NCBI GenBank assembly: GCA_020250125.1
Contig: JADCEL010000030.1
Location: 21,298-85,297, forward strand
Source of the DNA: Rhodobacter sp.
GTDB taxonomy: Bacteria; Pseudomonadota; Alphaproteobacteria; Rhodobacterales; Rhodobacteraceae
Reading direction: 5' to 3'
DNA length: 64,000 nucleotides
The position numbers and the translations under genes were made by a program. Under the pieces are notes generated by a model. It was not told the origin of the DNA. It did no database searches and saw only the letters and a list, made by a program, of their open reading frames with translations. This document shows, one piece after another, positions 8,746 through 18,956 of this stretch; the stretch's first letter is position 1, and each line of letters begins with the position of its first letter.

Positions 8746-9257
8746 ACCCGTTCTCCGGCACCGGCCCGCCCTGGCGGGGCGGCGTCTGCATCGGCCCCGT
8801 CATCGACCACGCGCAACAGCGCGGGCACCGCCGGGCAGGGATGCATTTCGTTGCGGATCACGTCCGACAGCCGGGTCTGGTGCAAGAAGACATAGACATG
8901 GGCCGAAAGCCCTTCCCACAGCCGGTTGGTCAGCGATTGCGCGCGGGTGCCCGAAATGCCACCCGTCACCCCTGCCCCGGTGTGCAGCGCGCTGACGGTT
9001 TCATCCACCGCTTCCAGGATTTCGCTGACACGGATCGAATCGGGATGGCGCGACAGGCGGTACCCGCCGCCCGGTCCGCGCGCGGCATCCACAAGCCCCG
9101 CCCGGCGCAGCTTGACGAAAAGCTGCTCCAGATAGGGAAGCGAAATGTCCTGCCGCTTTGATATCGCCGCCAGCGACACCAGATCATCGTCCCCGGCCAG
9201 CGCCAGATCGGCCAGCGCCACCATCGCATAGCGGCCTTTTGTCGAGAGTTTCATCAC
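8742..9257 (-). CDS. iscR: IscR, Rrf2-family regulator
   Basis: A 171-residue Rrf2-family winged-helix regulator at the head of the Fe-S operon. The N-terminus MKLSTKGRYAMVALADLAL and the wing ARGPGGGYRLSR are characteristic. The three-cysteine cluster-binding motif of E. coli IscR (between about residues 92 and 104) is absent, and the only cysteine is C141 in MHPCPAV. The single-Cys form is what I recall for Rhodobacter sphaeroides IscR. It presumably represses this operon through the palindrome at its own promoter. ATGA overlap with iscS. Confidence 0.93.
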   Translation of the reverse strand: MMKLSTKGRYAMVALADLALAGDDDLVSLAAISKRQDISLPYLEQLFVKLRRAGLVDAARGPGGGYRLSRHPDSIRVSEILEAVDETVSALHTGAGVTGGISGTRAQSLTNRLWEGLSAHVYVFLHQTRLSDVIRNEMHPCPAVPALLRVVDDGADADAAPPGRAGAGERV

Positions 9258-9337
9258 CGCCCCATTGCTAAGCGATTGACGTGAGGCGGAAGGCTGCTTA
9301 ACTCCCTTCCCAACCCGGAGCCCGGTCCTTTACGGAT

Positions 9338-9352
9338 TTAGAAGCGTTCTAA
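9338..9352. promoter_or_regulatory. Perfect palindromic operator of the iscR-suf operon
   Basis: TTAGAA-GCG-TTCTAA, a 15-bp palindrome with perfect 6-bp arms. It overlaps the -10 box of the minus-strand promoter, the position expected for a repressor site. It resembles the Iron-Rhodo-box described for IscR in Rhodobacterales (from memory). Confidence 0.75.
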
Positions 9353-9374
9353 GTAACCCGAGCGAATTTGTCAA
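9346..9374 (-). promoter_or_regulatory. Promoter of the iscR-suf operon
   Basis: On the minus strand, TTGACA (9369-9374) and TAGAAC (9346-9351) are separated by exactly 17 bases. The -35 box is perfect and the -10 box has 4 of 6 consensus bases. The predicted transcript start is near 9339, about 80 bases before the iscR start codon. The divergent hydrolase gene starts 37 bases beyond the -35 box. Confidence 0.7.
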
Positions 9375-9411
9375 GAATGTCGCGCGGCACAGCAAAAAGA
9401 CAGGCGAATCG

Positions 9412-10071
9412 ATGCCCGAAGTGATTTTCGCCGGCCCCGAAGGCCGGCTTGAAGGCCGTTATCACCCGCAGAAAGACAGGGATGCGCCGATTGCCATCGT
9501 GCTGCATCCGCACCCGCAGTTCGGCGGGACGATGAACAACAAGGTCGTCTACAACCTGCATTACACCTTCTACACCCTGGGCTTCACCGTGCTGCGATTC
9601 AACTTCCGCGGCGTCGGGCGCAGCCAGGGGGAATATGACCTTGGGATTGGCGAGTTGAGCGATGCGGCCTCGGCGCTGGATTATTTGCAGACGATGAACC
9701 AGAACGCCAAGCATTGCTGGGTTGCAGGCTTCAGCTTTGGTGCCTGGATCGGGATGCAGCTTCTGATGCGCCGCCCCGAGATCACCGGCTTCATCTCGGT
9801 CTCGCCGCCTGCGAACATGTATGACTTCAGCTTTCTTGCCCCCTGCCCGTCGTCCGGCCTGATCATCAACGGCACGGCAGACCGTGTGGCGCCGCCGAAG
9901 GACACGATCAGCCTGGTGAGCAAGCTGCATGAACAGAAGGGCATCAAGATCACCCATACGCAGATCGAGGGTGCCGATCACTTCTTCAAGGACGAGGAAG
10001 CGCATATGAAGCCGATGATCGCCCATGTGTCAGACTATGTGAAACGCCGGCTGGGCGAGGTTTCGCGCTGA
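9412..10071 (+). CDS. Alpha/beta hydrolase
   Basis: A 219-residue single-domain alpha/beta hydrolase. The nucleophile elbow is GFSFGAWIG (Ser), followed by an acid in INGTADRVAPP and a histidine in EGADHFFKD. An early HPHPQFGGTMNNKVV segment is typical of a small bacterial subfamily annotated only as alpha/beta hydrolase. No signal peptide, so cytoplasmic. It is transcribed divergently from iscR, with only 154 bases between start codons. Substrate unknown. Confidence 0.88.
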   Translation: MPEVIFAGPEGRLEGRYHPQKDRDAPIAIVLHPHPQFGGTMNNKVVYNLHYTFYTLGFTVLRFNFRGVGRSQGEYDLGIGELSDAASALDYLQTMNQNAKHCWVAGFSFGAWIGMQLLMRRPEITGFISVSPPANMYDFSFLAPCPSSGLIINGTADRVAPPKDTISLVSKLHEQKGIKITHTQIEGADHFFKDEEAHMKPMIAHVSDYVKRRLGEVSR

Positions 10072-10660
10072 GGCTGACCCCCGGTCAGTCTGTATCTGGC
10101 GGTCTGCCGGATGTGACGATGGCACCGGTGACCTTGTATTGGGACCGGGGCCGGTGGACATCGCAGCAGTGCGGGAGCGCCACTTTTCCCGGCCCCCGAA
10201 GGCCGGCAAGCCCTGCCGTGCGGGGGCGGGCAGGAATGCGGCTTTCGGCATGGCAATTGACCGTCCGGTCGGGCAGCTGACGCCGGGCGTGGATGACGGG
10301 TGCCAAACCTTGCGCCGCAAACCCCTGAAGCTTGGCTGCGGTCCATGTGAAGGGTTCGCGACAGTCGTTCCCGGACATCTCCCGGTCATCCTGCCAGCGG
10401 GAACTGCGATCCATCCGCGACAAGGTGACAGCAGGCTCTGACGGGCACCCTGCTGCGCCGTCGCGGTCCCGGACCCCGGAAGCCCCAAAGTCGCACATGA
10501 TGCGGACCCGGGGATCAGTCCCACAGCCTCCCCCGGCGCGACGGCACTCCGCTTGCGCCTCATGTTGGGCAAAATCAGTATACCACGGCATACAAATCTT
10601 TCCAAAGGCGCTGCGATCAGGTATCGCATGATCAGTCGAATCCCTGCAGCAGAGGCGCGC
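10072..10660. other. Intergenic stretch before icd, no supported gene
   Basis: About 590 bases of mostly G+C-rich sequence. A weak hairpin CTGACC-CCC-GGTCAG at 10074-10088, directly after the hydrolase stop, may end that transcript. No open frame resembles a protein family. A more A+T-rich part near 10560-10620 is the likely position of the icd promoter, but no clear boxes are visible. Confidence 0.45.
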
Positions 10661-11875
10661 ATGTCGAAGATCAAGGTAGCGAACCCCGTCGTCGAACTTG
10701 ATGGCGACGAGATGACCCGGATCATCTGGGACTTCATCAAGAAAAAGCTGATCCTGCCCTATCTGGACATTGATCTGAAATACTACGATCTGGGGATCGC
10801 GGAGCGTGACCGCACCAACGACCAGGTCACCATCGACTCCGCCCATGCGATCCGGCAATACGGCGTGGGCGTGAAATGCGCGACCATCACCCCCGATGAG
10901 GCGCGGGTCGAGGAATTCGGCCTGAAACAGATGTGGAAAAGCCCGAACGGCACGATCCGCAACATTCTGGGCGGCGTCATCTTTCGCCAGCCGATCATCT
11001 GCCGCAACGTGCCGCGCCTTGTTCCCGGCTGGACCCGGCCCATCGTGGTGGGCCGCCATGCCTTTGGCGATCAGTACCGCGCCACCGATTTCCGCTTTCC
11101 GGGGGCTGGCAAGCTGACGATGAAATTCGTCGGCGAGGATGGCACCACGATCGAACGCGATGTCTATTCGGCCCCCTCTGCGGGCGTGTTCATGGGGATG
11201 TATAACCTTGATGACAGCATCACCGATTTTGCCCGCGCCTCGCTGAACTATGGCCTCAACCTGGGCTGGCCGGTCTATCTTTCCACCAAGAACACGATTC
11301 TCAAGGTCTATGACGGGCGGTTCAAGGACATTTTCCAGAAGGTCTATCAGGAAGAATTCGAAGATGCGTTCCGCAGGAAGGGCATCCATTACGAACACCG
11401 CCTGATCGATGACATGGTGGCATCGGCGTTGAAATGGTCGGGCGGCTATGTCTGGGCCTGCAAGAACTACGACGGCGACGTGCAGTCTGATACGGTGGCG
11501 CAGGGATTTGGCTCTCTTGGTCTGATGACCTCGGTTCTGATGACCCCGGATGGCAAGACGGTGGAAGCGGAAGCGGCGCATGGCACGGTCACGCGCCATT
11601 ACCGCGAACACCAGAAGGGCAAGGAAACCTCGACCAACTCCATCGCGTCGATCTTTGCCTGGACGGGCGGCCTGCGGCACCGCGCCAAGCTGGATGACAA
11701 TGCCGCCCTTCTGCGCTTTGCCGAAACGCTGGAACGGGTGACGGTGCAGGCGGTGGAAGACGGCTGGATGACCAAGGATCTGGCCCTGCTGGTCGGCCCC
11801 GATCAGAAATGGCTGACCACGACGGGCTATCTGGAAAAGGTGGACGAATACCTGAGCAAGGCGCTGGCGGGCTAA
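10661..11875 (+). CDS. icd: NADP-dependent isocitrate dehydrogenase
   Basis: A 404-residue isocitrate dehydrogenase of the eukaryotic-like IDP type. It oxidises isocitrate to 2-oxoglutarate in the TCA cycle. Diagnostic segments are [20 protein letters not shown] at the start, the substrate loop [14 protein letters not shown], and the C-terminal [15 protein letters not shown] block. The start [11 protein letters not shown] is preferred over an in-frame ATG near 10553 because the family begins here. The gene is convergent with the NYN-domain gene, with only 2 bases between stops. Confidence 0.95.
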   Translation: MSKIKVANPVVELDGDEMTRIIWDFIKKKLILPYLDIDLKYYDLGIAERDRTNDQVTIDSAHAIRQYGVGVKCATITPDEARVEEFGLKQMWKSPNGTIRNILGGVIFRQPIICRNVPRLVPGWTRPIVVGRHAFGDQYRATDFRFPGAGKLTMKFVGEDGTTIERDVYSAPSAGVFMGMYNLDDSITDFARASLNYGLNLGWPVYLSTKNTILKVYDGRFKDIFQKVYQEEFEDAFRRKGIHYEHRLIDDMVASALKWSGGYVWACKNYDGDVQSDTVAQGFGSLGLMTSVLMTPDGKTVEAEAAHGTVTRHYREHQKGKETSTNSIASIFAWTGGLRHRAKLDDNAALLRFAETLERVTVQAVEDGWMTKDLALLVGPDQKWLTTTGYLEKVDEYLSKALAG

Positions 11876-11877
11876 GC

Positions 11878-12540
11878 CTACTTCGACGGCTTCAGACGGA
11901 CGCGGGATTGGGTCCCCCGCTCTTCTAATTGATAGAATTGGGGCGATTTCTTGAACCAATCGCTCCAAGCGGCTGACTTGCCGATCCCTGCTTCTGCCTT
12001 GGAAATCCCCATTGCCTTGGCCCGCTGTTGCCCCAGCGCACTGAACGTCACCCAGCCCTCAGCAGTTGCCTTGCCTTCTTCGGCCAAGAAGGCCTGCACT
12101 CGCTGGCCAAAGGGGGCAAGCACCGCGTCGAGCTCTGCCTTGACGGGAACAAGAACGAACTTTTGACAGGCCTTGCGAAACTCTGGCGGGGCCTTCGCCT
12201 CACCGATCCCGGTCACCGGTACACCCAGTTCGGCAAGTCGCAGCGCCACCAGCGCCATGTCGCGGTCGGATGTGGCGATGACAATCTCGTCGATCTGGTG
12301 GGTCAAAGCGAGTTCCAGGGCATCCAGTGACAAGGCAAGGTCTGCCGCATCCTTCTTCGGCGGAACGTGGACCACCCGGAAGCCCGGCGCGGCGGTCCAG
12401 CCTCCAAGCCGTGTCACCGCGCCAAAGACGCGCTTTACGCAGAGCAAACCGGCCTTGCCCGCAGTTGTGATCAGAAATCCCGCCGCGTCGACGGACAGGT
12501 TTTCGCCATCAACCAAGAGTGCGACGCGACGCTCTGCCAT
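11878..12540 (-). CDS. NYN-domain protein with C-terminal OST-HTH-like region
   Basis: A 220-residue protein. Residues 1-140 form a NYN (PIN-like) nuclease domain with the acidic motifs LLVDGENLS near 8-16 and IATSDRDMALVALRLAEL near 87-104, plus DAADLALSLDALEL between them. Residues 145-220 (EGWVTFSALGQQRAKAMG through QFYQLEERGTQSRVRL) look like an OST-HTH/LOTUS RNA-binding domain. An RNA-processing or RNA-decay role is inferred. The gene is less G+C-rich than icd and typA on either side and has no operon partner. Confidence 0.8.
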   Translation of the reverse strand: MAERRVALLVDGENLSVDAAGFLITTAGKAGLLCVKRVFGAVTRLGGWTAAPGFRVVHVPPKKDAADLALSLDALELALTHQIDEIVIATSDRDMALVALRLAELGVPVTGIGEAKAPPEFRKACQKFVLVPVKAELDAVLAPFGQRVQAFLAEEGKATAEGWVTFSALGQQRAKAMGISKAEAGIGKSAAWSDWFKKSPQFYQLEERGTQSRVRLKPSK

Positions 12541-12744
12541 CCAAGCCTGTCCTTGAAAACCGGATGTTCATTTCACCAGAAGGCACAGATTTGGCAAGGC
12601 TGATTGCACGCGCAAACGTCTGCCACTTCATTCAGAGCCCGCAGCATCGCCACCATCGCCGCATCTGCAAAAGGTTCTGCTGGCCTTTCCGGCACACCTG
12701 CGCTAGGCCCGCGCCCAAGCTGACACAGGAAAGAGACCACCCCG

Positions 12745-14562
12745 ATGGAGCTTCGCAACATCGCCATCATCGCGCATGTCGATCATGGCAAGACAACGCT
12801 CGTTGACGAGCTTCTCAAGCAGTCGGGCACCTACCGCGACAATCAGGCCACCACCGAACGCGCGATGGACAGCAATGACATCGAACGCGAACGCGGCATC
12901 ACCATTCTGGCCAAGTGTACCAGCGTGGAACATGACGGCGTGCGGATCAACATCGTCGACACGCCCGGCCACGCCGATTTCGGCGGCGAGGTGGAGCGTA
13001 TCCTGAACATGGTCGACGGTGTCGTGCTGCTGGTGGACGCCGCCGAAGGCCCGATGCCGCAGACGAAATTTGTCACGTCAAAGGCGCTGGCGCTGGGTCT
13101 GCGCCCCATCGTGGTGCTGAACAAGGTGGACAAGCCCGATGCCGAACCCGACCGCGCGCTGAATGAGGTGTTCGATCTGTTCGCGAACCTGGGCGCGGAT
13201 GATGACCAGCTTGATTTCCCGCATCTTTATGCCTCGGGCCGGGCCGGCTGGGCTGATGAGCAGCTGGACGGCCCGCGCCGGAACCTGAACGCGCTGTTCG
13301 ACCTGATCCTGCGCCATGTGCCGGTGCCCGCGCAGATCGCACGGGCGGGCGAGCCGTTCCGGATGCTGGCCACCACCCTGTCTGCCGACCCCTTCATCGG
13401 CCGCATCCTGACCGGCCGGGTTGAGGCGGGCACGCTTTCGGTTGGCGAAACGCTGAAGGCGCTGTCGCGGACGGGCGAGCGGATCGAGCAGTTCCGCGTA
13501 TCGAAAATCCTTGCCTTCCGTGGCCTGTCCAGCACGCCGATTGATCAGGCGGTGGCGGGCGACATCGTGACAATTGCCGGGATGACCAAGGCCACCGTGG
13601 CCGATACGCTTTGCGCGCCGGACGTGGACATTCCCCTGCCCGCGCAGCCCATCGACCCGCCGACCATTTCCGTGACCTTCGGCATCAACGATTCCCCGCT
13701 GGCGGGCAAGGACGGCACCAAGGTGCAATCCCGCGTGATCCGCGAACGCCTGATGAAAGAGGCAGAGATCAACGTGGCCATCAAGGTCACCGACACGCGC
13801 GGCGGCGACGCGTTTGAGGTGGCGGGCCGGGGCGAATTGCAGATGGGCGTGCTGATCGAAAACATGCGCCGCGAGGGGTTTGAACTGTCGATCAGCCGTC
13901 CGCGCGTGCTGTTCCGCGAGATTGACGGCCTGCGGCATGAACCGGTTGAAGAGGTGACCATCGATGTGGATGATGAATTCACCGGCGCGGTGATTGAAAA
14001 GCTGACCGGCCCGCGCCGGGGCGAGCTTGTGGAAATGAAACCGGCGGGCGTCGGCAAGACGCGGATCATTGCCCTGGTCCCGTCGCGCGGGCTGATCGGC
14101 TATCACGGTCAGTTCATGACCGACACGCGCGGCACCGGCGTTCTGAACCGGGTGTTTCACGACTGGGCCCCGCACAAGGGCCCCATCGAGGGGCGCCGCG
14201 CCGGGGTTCTGATTTCGATGGAGACCGGCATTTCGGTGGCCTATGCGCTGTGGAAGCTGGAAGATCGCGGCCACTTCTTCATCGGCGCGCAGGAACCGGT
14301 CTATACCGGCATGATCATCGGCGAGCACAGCCGCGACAATGATCTGGAAGTGAACCCGCTGAAGGGCAAGCAGCTGACCAATATCCGCGCCAGCGGCACG
14401 GACGAGGCGGTGCGCCTGACCACGCCGGTCAAGCTTTCGCTGGAACAGTCCATCGCCTATATCGATGATGACGAGTTGGTCGAGGTCACGCCAAAGACGG
14501 TGCGGATGCGCAAGCGTTTCCTCGACCCGAACGAACGCAAGCGCCAGTCGCGCGCCGACTGA
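12745..14562 (+). CDS. typA: TypA/BipA ribosome-associated GTPase
   Basis: A 605-residue translational GTPase. G1 is [10 protein letters not shown], the switch I/G2 region is [12 protein letters not shown]3 is DTPGHADFG, and G4 is NKVD. EF-G-like domains III and V follow, then the BipA-specific C-terminal domain with [13 protein letters not shown] and [14 protein letters not shown]. In the family it assists 50S assembly and growth under stress or cold. It is monocistronic and convergent with the DUF1330 gene. Full length. Confidence 0.97.
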   Translation: MELRNIAIIAHVDHGKTTLVDELLKQSGTYRDNQATTERAMDSNDIERERGITILAKCTSVEHDGVRINIVDTPGHADFGGEVERILNMVDGVVLLVDAAEGPMPQTKFVTSKALALGLRPIVVLNKVDKPDAEPDRALNEVFDLFANLGADDDQLDFPHLYASGRAGWADEQLDGPRRNLNALFDLILRHVPVPAQIARAGEPFRMLATTLSADPFIGRILTGRVEAGTLSVGETLKALSRTGERIEQFRVSKILAFRGLSSTPIDQAVAGDIVTIAGMTKATVADTLCAPDVDIPLPAQPIDPPTISVTFGINDSPLAGKDGTKVQSRVIRERLMKEAEINVAIKVTDTRGGDAFEVAGRGELQMGVLIENMRREGFELSISRPRVLFREIDGLRHEPVEEVTIDVDDEFTGAVIEKLTGPRRGELVEMKPAGVGKTRIIALVPSRGLIGYHGQFMTDTRGTGVLNRVFHDWAPHKGPIEGRRAGVLISMETGISVAYALWKLEDRGHFFIGAQEPVYTGMIIGEHSRDNDLEVNPLKGKQLTNIRASGTDEAVRLTTPVKLSLEQSIAYIDDDELVEVTPKTVRMRKRFLDPNERKRQSRAD

Positions 14563-14579
14563 AGGCCAGGCGGGGCGGC

Positions 14580-14870
14580 TCAGCCGATCTCTTCCACCAC
14601 CACCAGGTCGCGCACCGCCGCCCCTTTTGCATGGGCCAGTGCGGCCTGATAGGCCTCTGACCGGTAGCAGGCCTCTGCCGCCGCCAGCGAGGGGAAGCGG
14701 GCAACCACGTTGCGCGCCCGGTCGGTGCCTTCCAGCTGCACATAGCGCCCGCCGCGCGCCAGAAAGACGCCGCCATGGGCCGCAATCGCCTCGGTCGCGC
14801 CCCTGGCGTAGCGGGCGTAAGCCTCGGGGTCGGTGACATGGACATGGGCAATCCACAGGGCGGTGGGCAT
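14580..14870 (-). CDS. DUF1330-family small protein
   Basis: A 96-residue dimeric alpha-beta barrel-type protein. The segments MPTALWIAHVHVTDPEAYARY, GGRYVQLEGTDRARNVVARF and AEACYRSEAYQAAL are the usual DUF1330 pattern. No catalytic residue is evident. Its start is 2 bases from the alaS stop, so it is probably transcribed from alaS. Function unknown. Confidence 0.85.
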   Translation of the reverse strand: MPTALWIAHVHVTDPEAYARYARGATEAIAAHGGVFLARGGRYVQLEGTDRARNVVARFPSLAAAEACYRSEAYQAALAHAKGAAVRDLVVVEEIG

Positions 14871-14872
14871 GG

Positions 14873-17530
14873 TCAGGCTCCGATCACGGCTTCGGCGGCG
14901 CGGATCGCCGCCTCGGCATTGGTTGCATCGGTTCCGCCGGCCTGTGCCATGTCGGGGCGGCCGCCGCCGCCGGTGCCGCCAAGCTGTTCCGCCGCCGCCT
15001 TGACGATATCCACCGCCGACAGCCGCGCGGTCAGATCAGCCGTCACGCCCGCCGCGACCGCCGCCTTGCCGCCGGTATCGGCGATCAGCAACACCGCGCC
15101 CGACCCGACCCGCGCCTTCATCCCGTCGATCAGCCCCGGCAGGTCGCGCCCGGACACACCGGACACCACCTGCGACAGAAACTGGATGCCGCCGATGTCC
15201 TTCGCAGCAGGGCCAGTCGGCCCTGCCCCGCCCAATGCAGCCTCTCGCCGCAGTTGAGCGACCTCATTCTGCAGGGCGCGACGTTCCTCCACCAGGGCCT
15301 TGACCCGGTCCAGCAGCACATCCGGCTGCGCTTTCAGCACGGTGGCAACCTCGGCCAGGCGTTTGACCTGATCGGACAGATGCGCCAGAGCCGCCTCTCC
15401 CGTCAGCGCCTCGATCCGCCGGACCCCGGCAGAAGAAGCGGAATCGCCCAGCAGAACGCACAGCCCGATTTCGCCCAGCCGCGCCACATGGGTGCCGCCG
15501 CACAGTTCCACCGACCAGGCGTTGCCGTCAAACCCCCTGGCCGACCCCAGCGCGCGGCCCATCGACACAACGCGCACCTCATCGCCGTATTTTTCACCGA
15601 ACAGCGCCTGCGCGCCAATGGCCCGCGCGTCATCCGGGGTCATAATGCGGGTATCAACCGCCCCGTCCTGCCGGATATAGGCGTTCACGTCGGCTTCAAC
15701 CTTGGCCAGTTCCGCCGGGGACAGCGCCTTTGAATGGCTGAAGTCAAAGCGCAGCCGGTCGGGCGCATTCAGGCTGCCGCGCTGGGCCACATGATCACCC
15801 AGCGCCTCGCGCAGCGCCTCGTTCAGCAGGTGCGTGGCGGAATGGTTGGCGCGGATGCGGCTGCGGCGGTGATGATCCACCTCCAGCTTGGCGGGCTGAC
15901 CCTTCAGGATCGTGCCATCCGTCACCTGAGCGATATGGATGAAGACACCGGCGGACTTCTTTGTATCGGTGATCCGCGCCGTGCCGGTATCGGTGCGGAT
16001 TTCGCCCGCATCGCCCACCTGGCCGCCGCTTTCGGCATAGAACGGGGTCTGGTTCACCACGATCTGCACCGTTTCCCCCTGTGCCGCAGCGCCAATCCCG
16101 GCACCGTCGCGGACCAGGGCGCGAATCTCGCCCTCGGCGGTTTCGGTGTCATAACCCAGGAATTCGGTCGGCCCCTGCGCCTGCGACAGATCAAACCAGA
16201 TCGCCGCATCCCTGGTCTCGCCCGAGCCGGCCCAGCTGGCGCGCGCTTTGGATTTCTGGTCCTGCATCGCCGCATCGAAGCCTTCGACATCCACCGCGCG
16301 GCCCTTTTCGCGCAGCGCATCCTGCGTCAGGTCCAGCGGAAAGCCGTACGTGTCATACAGGCGGAACGCCGCCTCGCCGGGCAGGGCACCGCCTTCGGGC
16401 AGGCGGGCCAATTCATCGTCGAGCAGCCGCAGACCCCGGTCCAGCGTCTGCCTGAACCGGGTTTCCTCCAGCCGCAGCGTTTCCTCGATCAGCGGCTGGG
16501 CGCGGGTCAGTTCGGGATAGGCCGCCCCCATCTGGCGCACCAGCGCCGGCACCAGCCTGTGCATCACCACATCGCGCGCGCCCAGCTGATGCGCATGGCG
16601 CATGGCGCGGCGCATGATCCGGCGCAGCACGTAGCCGCGCCCTTCGTTCGACGGCATCACGCCATCGGCAATCAGGAACGAGGTCGACCGCAGATGGTCG
16701 GCAATCACGCGGTGATGCGTCTTGCCGGGGCCGTCGGGATCGGTGCCGGTGGCATGGGCGCTGGCCTCGATCAGGCTGCGCATCAGGTCGGTGTCGTAAT
16801 TGTCATGCTTGCCCTGCAGCAGCGCGCCGATCCGCTCCAGCCCCATGCCGGTGTCGATCGACGGCCTGGGCAGGCCGGTGCGCGTGCCATCGGAAAACTG
16901 TTCAAACTGCATGAACACCAGGTTCCAGATCTCGATGAACCGGTCGCCGTCCTGTTCGGCACTGCCCGGCGGGCCGCCCCAGATCGTGTCGCCATGGTCA
17001 TAGAAAATCTCGGTGCAGGGGCCGCAGGGGCCGGTGGGGCCCATCATCCAGAAGTTGTCATTGGTGGGGATGCGGATGATCCGGTCATCCGTCAGGCCGG
17101 CCACCTTTTTCCAGATAGCGGCGGCCTCGTCATCGGTATGGTAGACCGTGACCAGCAGCCTGTCCTTCGGGATGCCGAATTCGCGGGTCAGCAGCTCCCA
17201 GGCAAAGGGAATGGCACTGTCCTTGAAGTAATCGCCAAAGCTGAAGTTGCCCAGCATTTCAAAGAAGGTGTGGTGGCGGGCGGTGTAGCCGACATTGTCA
17301 AGGTCGTTGTGCTTGCCGCCCGCGCGGACGCATTTCTGTGCAGTGGCGGCACGGCTGTAGTCGCGCGTCTCAACCCCGGTGAACAGGTTCTTGAACTGCA
17401 CCATGCCGGAATTGGCAAACATCAGCGTCGGGTCGTTGCGCGGCACCAGGGGGCTGGACCCGACAATGCGGTGGCCGTTGCGGCCAAAGAAATCAAGAAA
17501 GGTCGATCGGATATCGTTCAGCGACGGCAT
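14873..17530 (-). CDS. alaS: Alanyl-tRNA synthetase
   Basis: An 885-residue class II synthetase, full length. The catalytic core begins [17 protein letters not shown] and includes [22 protein letters not shown] and [15 protein letters not shown]. The editing domain carries the zinc ligands HSATH and CGGTH, needed to clear Ser- and Gly-tRNA(Ala). A C-terminal oligomerisation/C-Ala region follows. It lies downstream of recA on the same strand but is separated by a hairpin terminator, so it probably has its own promoter between 17530 and 17620. Confidence 0.98.
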   Translation of the reverse strand: MPSLNDIRSTFLDFFGRNGHRIVGSSPLVPRNDPTLMFANSGMVQFKNLFTGVETRDYSRAATAQKCVRAGGKHNDLDNVGYTARHHTFFEMLGNFSFGDYFKDSAIPFAWELLTREFGIPKDRLLVTVYHTDDEAAAIWKKVAGLTDDRIIRIPTNDNFWMMGPTGPCGPCTEIFYDHGDTIWGGPPGSAEQDGDRFIEIWNLVFMQFEQFSDGTRTGLPRPSIDTGMGLERIGALLQGKHDNYDTDLMRSLIEASAHATGTDPDGPGKTHHRVIADHLRSTSFLIADGVMPSNEGRGYVLRRIMRRAMRHAHQLGARDVVMHRLVPALVRQMGAAYPELTRAQPLIEETLRLEETRFRQTLDRGLRLLDDELARLPEGGALPGEAAFRLYDTYGFPLDLTQDALREKGRAVDVEGFDAAMQDQKSKARASWAGSGETRDAAIWFDLSQAQGPTEFLGYDTETAEGEIRALVRDGAGIGAAAQGETVQIVVNQTPFYAESGGQVGDAGEIRTDTGTARITDTKKSAGVFIHIAQVTDGTILKGQPAKLEVDHHRRSRIRANHSATHLLNEALREALGDHVAQRGSLNAPDRLRFDFSHSKALSPAELAKVEADVNAYIRQDGAVDTRIMTPDDARAIGAQALFGEKYGDEVRVVSMGRALGSARGFDGNAWSVELCGGTHVARLGEIGLCVLLGDSASSAGVRRIEALTGEAALAHLSDQVKRLAEVATVLKAQPDVLLDRVKALVEERRALQNEVAQLRREAALGGAGPTGPAAKDIGGIQFLSQVVSGVSGRDLPGLIDGMKARVGSGAVLLIADTGGKAAVAAGVTADLTARLSAVDIVKAAAEQLGGTGGGGRPDMAQAGGTDATNAEAAIRAAEAVIGA

Positions 17531-17619
17531 GGCGGTTCTGCCCCCCTAAGGCACCGGAAGAAACAGCTTCGCGTTCCGTTTATCCGCCGCATCCGGGCCT
17601 GTCCACCTTTCCCGGCCCG

Positions 17620-17649
17620 CCAAAGCAAAGGCCGGGTCCCTGCCCGGCC
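17620..17649 (-). terminator. Rho-independent terminator after recA
   Basis: On the minus strand, a 7-bp G+C stem GGCCGGG/CCCGGCC with a 6-base loop (17630-17649) is followed by TTTGCTTTG. It sits 31 bases after the recA stop and 90 bases before the alaS start. Confidence 0.65.
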
Positions 17650-17680
17650 CCGGCCTGTCTTCTGCGGCCCGGGCGGCGCG

Positions 17681-18742
17681 CTATTCGTCCATCACGGCAT
17701 CGCCCCTGGACGACAGGTCCAGGCCATGACCGGACCGGATTTTTGCTTCGATCTCGGCTGCGGTGGCCGGGTTGGCGCGCAGGAAGACCTTGGCATTCTC
17801 GCGCCCCTGCCCGATGCGCTCGTCGCCATAGGAATACCAGGAACCGGATTTTTCGACCACGCCGGCCTTCACGCCGAGGTCCACCAGCTCGCCCATCTTC
17901 GAGATGCCTTCGCCATACATGATGTCGAACTCCACCTCCTTGAACGGCGGGGCGACCTTGTTCTTCACCACCTTGACGCGGGTGGTGTTGCCCACAACCT
18001 CGTCCCGGTCCTTGATCGCGCCGATCCGGCGGATGTCAAGCCGGACCGAGGCATAGAATTTCAGCGCATTGCCCCCGGTCGTGGTTTCGGGGGATCCGAA
18101 CATGACGCCGATCTTCATGCGGATCTGGTTGATGAAGATCACCATGCAGTTGCTGCGCCCGATGCTGGCGGTCAGCTTGCGCATGGCCTGGCTCATCAGG
18201 CGGGCCTGGCTGCCCATCTGCATATCGCCCATATCACCTTCGATTTCGGCCTTTGGCGTCAGGGCCGCCACCGAATCCACCACCACCAGGCTGACAGCGC
18301 CGGAGCGTACCAGCGTATCGACAATTTCCAGCGCCTGTTCGCCCGTATCCGGCTGGCTGATCAGCAGCTCGTCCAGATTGACGCCCAGCTTCCGGGCATA
18401 TTGCGGATCAAGCGCGTGTTCGGCATCGACAAAGGCGCAGACCCCGCCCTTCTTCTGTTCTTCGGCCACCACATGCAGCGTCAGCGTGGTCTTGCCAGAG
18501 CTTTCCGGCCCGTAAATCTCGATGATGCGGCCCTTGGGCAGGCCGCCGATGCCAAGGGCAATGTCAAGGCCCAGCGACCCTGTCGAGGTTGCCTCAACAT
18601 CCATGATCTTGCTGTCGGAACCGAGCTTCATGATCGAGCCCTTGCCGAACTGCCGCTCGATCTGCGCCAGCGCGCTTTCCAGCGCCTTTTCCTTGTCCAT
18701 GTCGCGCTTTCCGTTCAGTTCGAGGAGTGTGGCACCAGCCAT
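17681..18742 (-). CDS. recA: RecA recombinase
   Basis: A 353-residue RecA. Walker A is [10 protein letters not shown], the N-terminal segment [18 protein letters not shown] is canonical, and the L1/L2 loop region contains [18 protein letters not shown] and [27 protein letters not shown]. It catalyses strand exchange and LexA cleavage in the SOS response. A shorter start at [11 protein letters not shown] (13 codons on) is possible. The first ATG is kept because related alphaproteobacterial RecA proteins carry a similar N-terminal extension. A perfect SOS box lies 49 bases upstream. Confidence 0.98.
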   Translation of the reverse strand: MAGATLLELNGKRDMDKEKALESALAQIERQFGKGSIMKLGSDSKIMDVEATSTGSLGLDIALGIGGLPKGRIIEIYGPESSGKTTLTLHVVAEEQKKGGVCAFVDAEHALDPQYARKLGVNLDELLISQPDTGEQALEIVDTLVRSGAVSLVVVDSVAALTPKAEIEGDMGDMQMGSQARLMSQAMRKLTASIGRSNCMVIFINQIRMKIGVMFGSPETTTGGNALKFYASVRLDIRRIGAIKDRDEVVGNTTRVKVVKNKVAPPFKEVEFDIMYGEGISKMGELVDLGVKAGVVEKSGSWYSYGDERIGQGRENAKVFLRANPATAAEIEAKIRSGHGLDLSSRGDAVMDE

Positions 18743-18790
18743 GAGTCCATCCTTATTTCACAGCCGGCCTTGCGCGGCAATTGTTGCGGT

Positions 18791-18805
18791 GTTCTTGACC
18801 TGTTC
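18791..18805. promoter_or_regulatory. LexA (SOS) box of recA
   Basis: GTTC-TTGACCT-GTTC, a perfect match to the alphaproteobacterial direct-repeat SOS box GTTC-N7-GTTC, 49 bases upstream of the recA start. A second imperfect copy (GTTC-N7-GATC, read on the minus strand) lies about 20 bases further upstream. Confidence 0.85.
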
Positions 18806-18956
18806 CTGCCTTATGAGATCACAACAGGAACAAATCAACCTTCATTTTCATAAAATCATCTTGACCGCAAAAGTGTTAAGCCAAGGTTACCGCCCCTGTG
18901 CCGGTCCGGATGGCCCCGCCGGGGCGATGCAGGGCGTTCGCCCGCCCGGACAGCCG

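Noticed and set aside
10085..11968. Open frame of 627 codons on the minus strand
   Set aside because: Antisense to icd and running into noncoding DNA, with no recognisable domain.
15734..18853. Open frame of 1039 codons on the plus strand
   Set aside because: It lies antisense to alaS and recA, both certain. Its product has no domain and shows the His/Gln/Arg-rich composition of a reverse-frame shadow in G+C-rich DNA.
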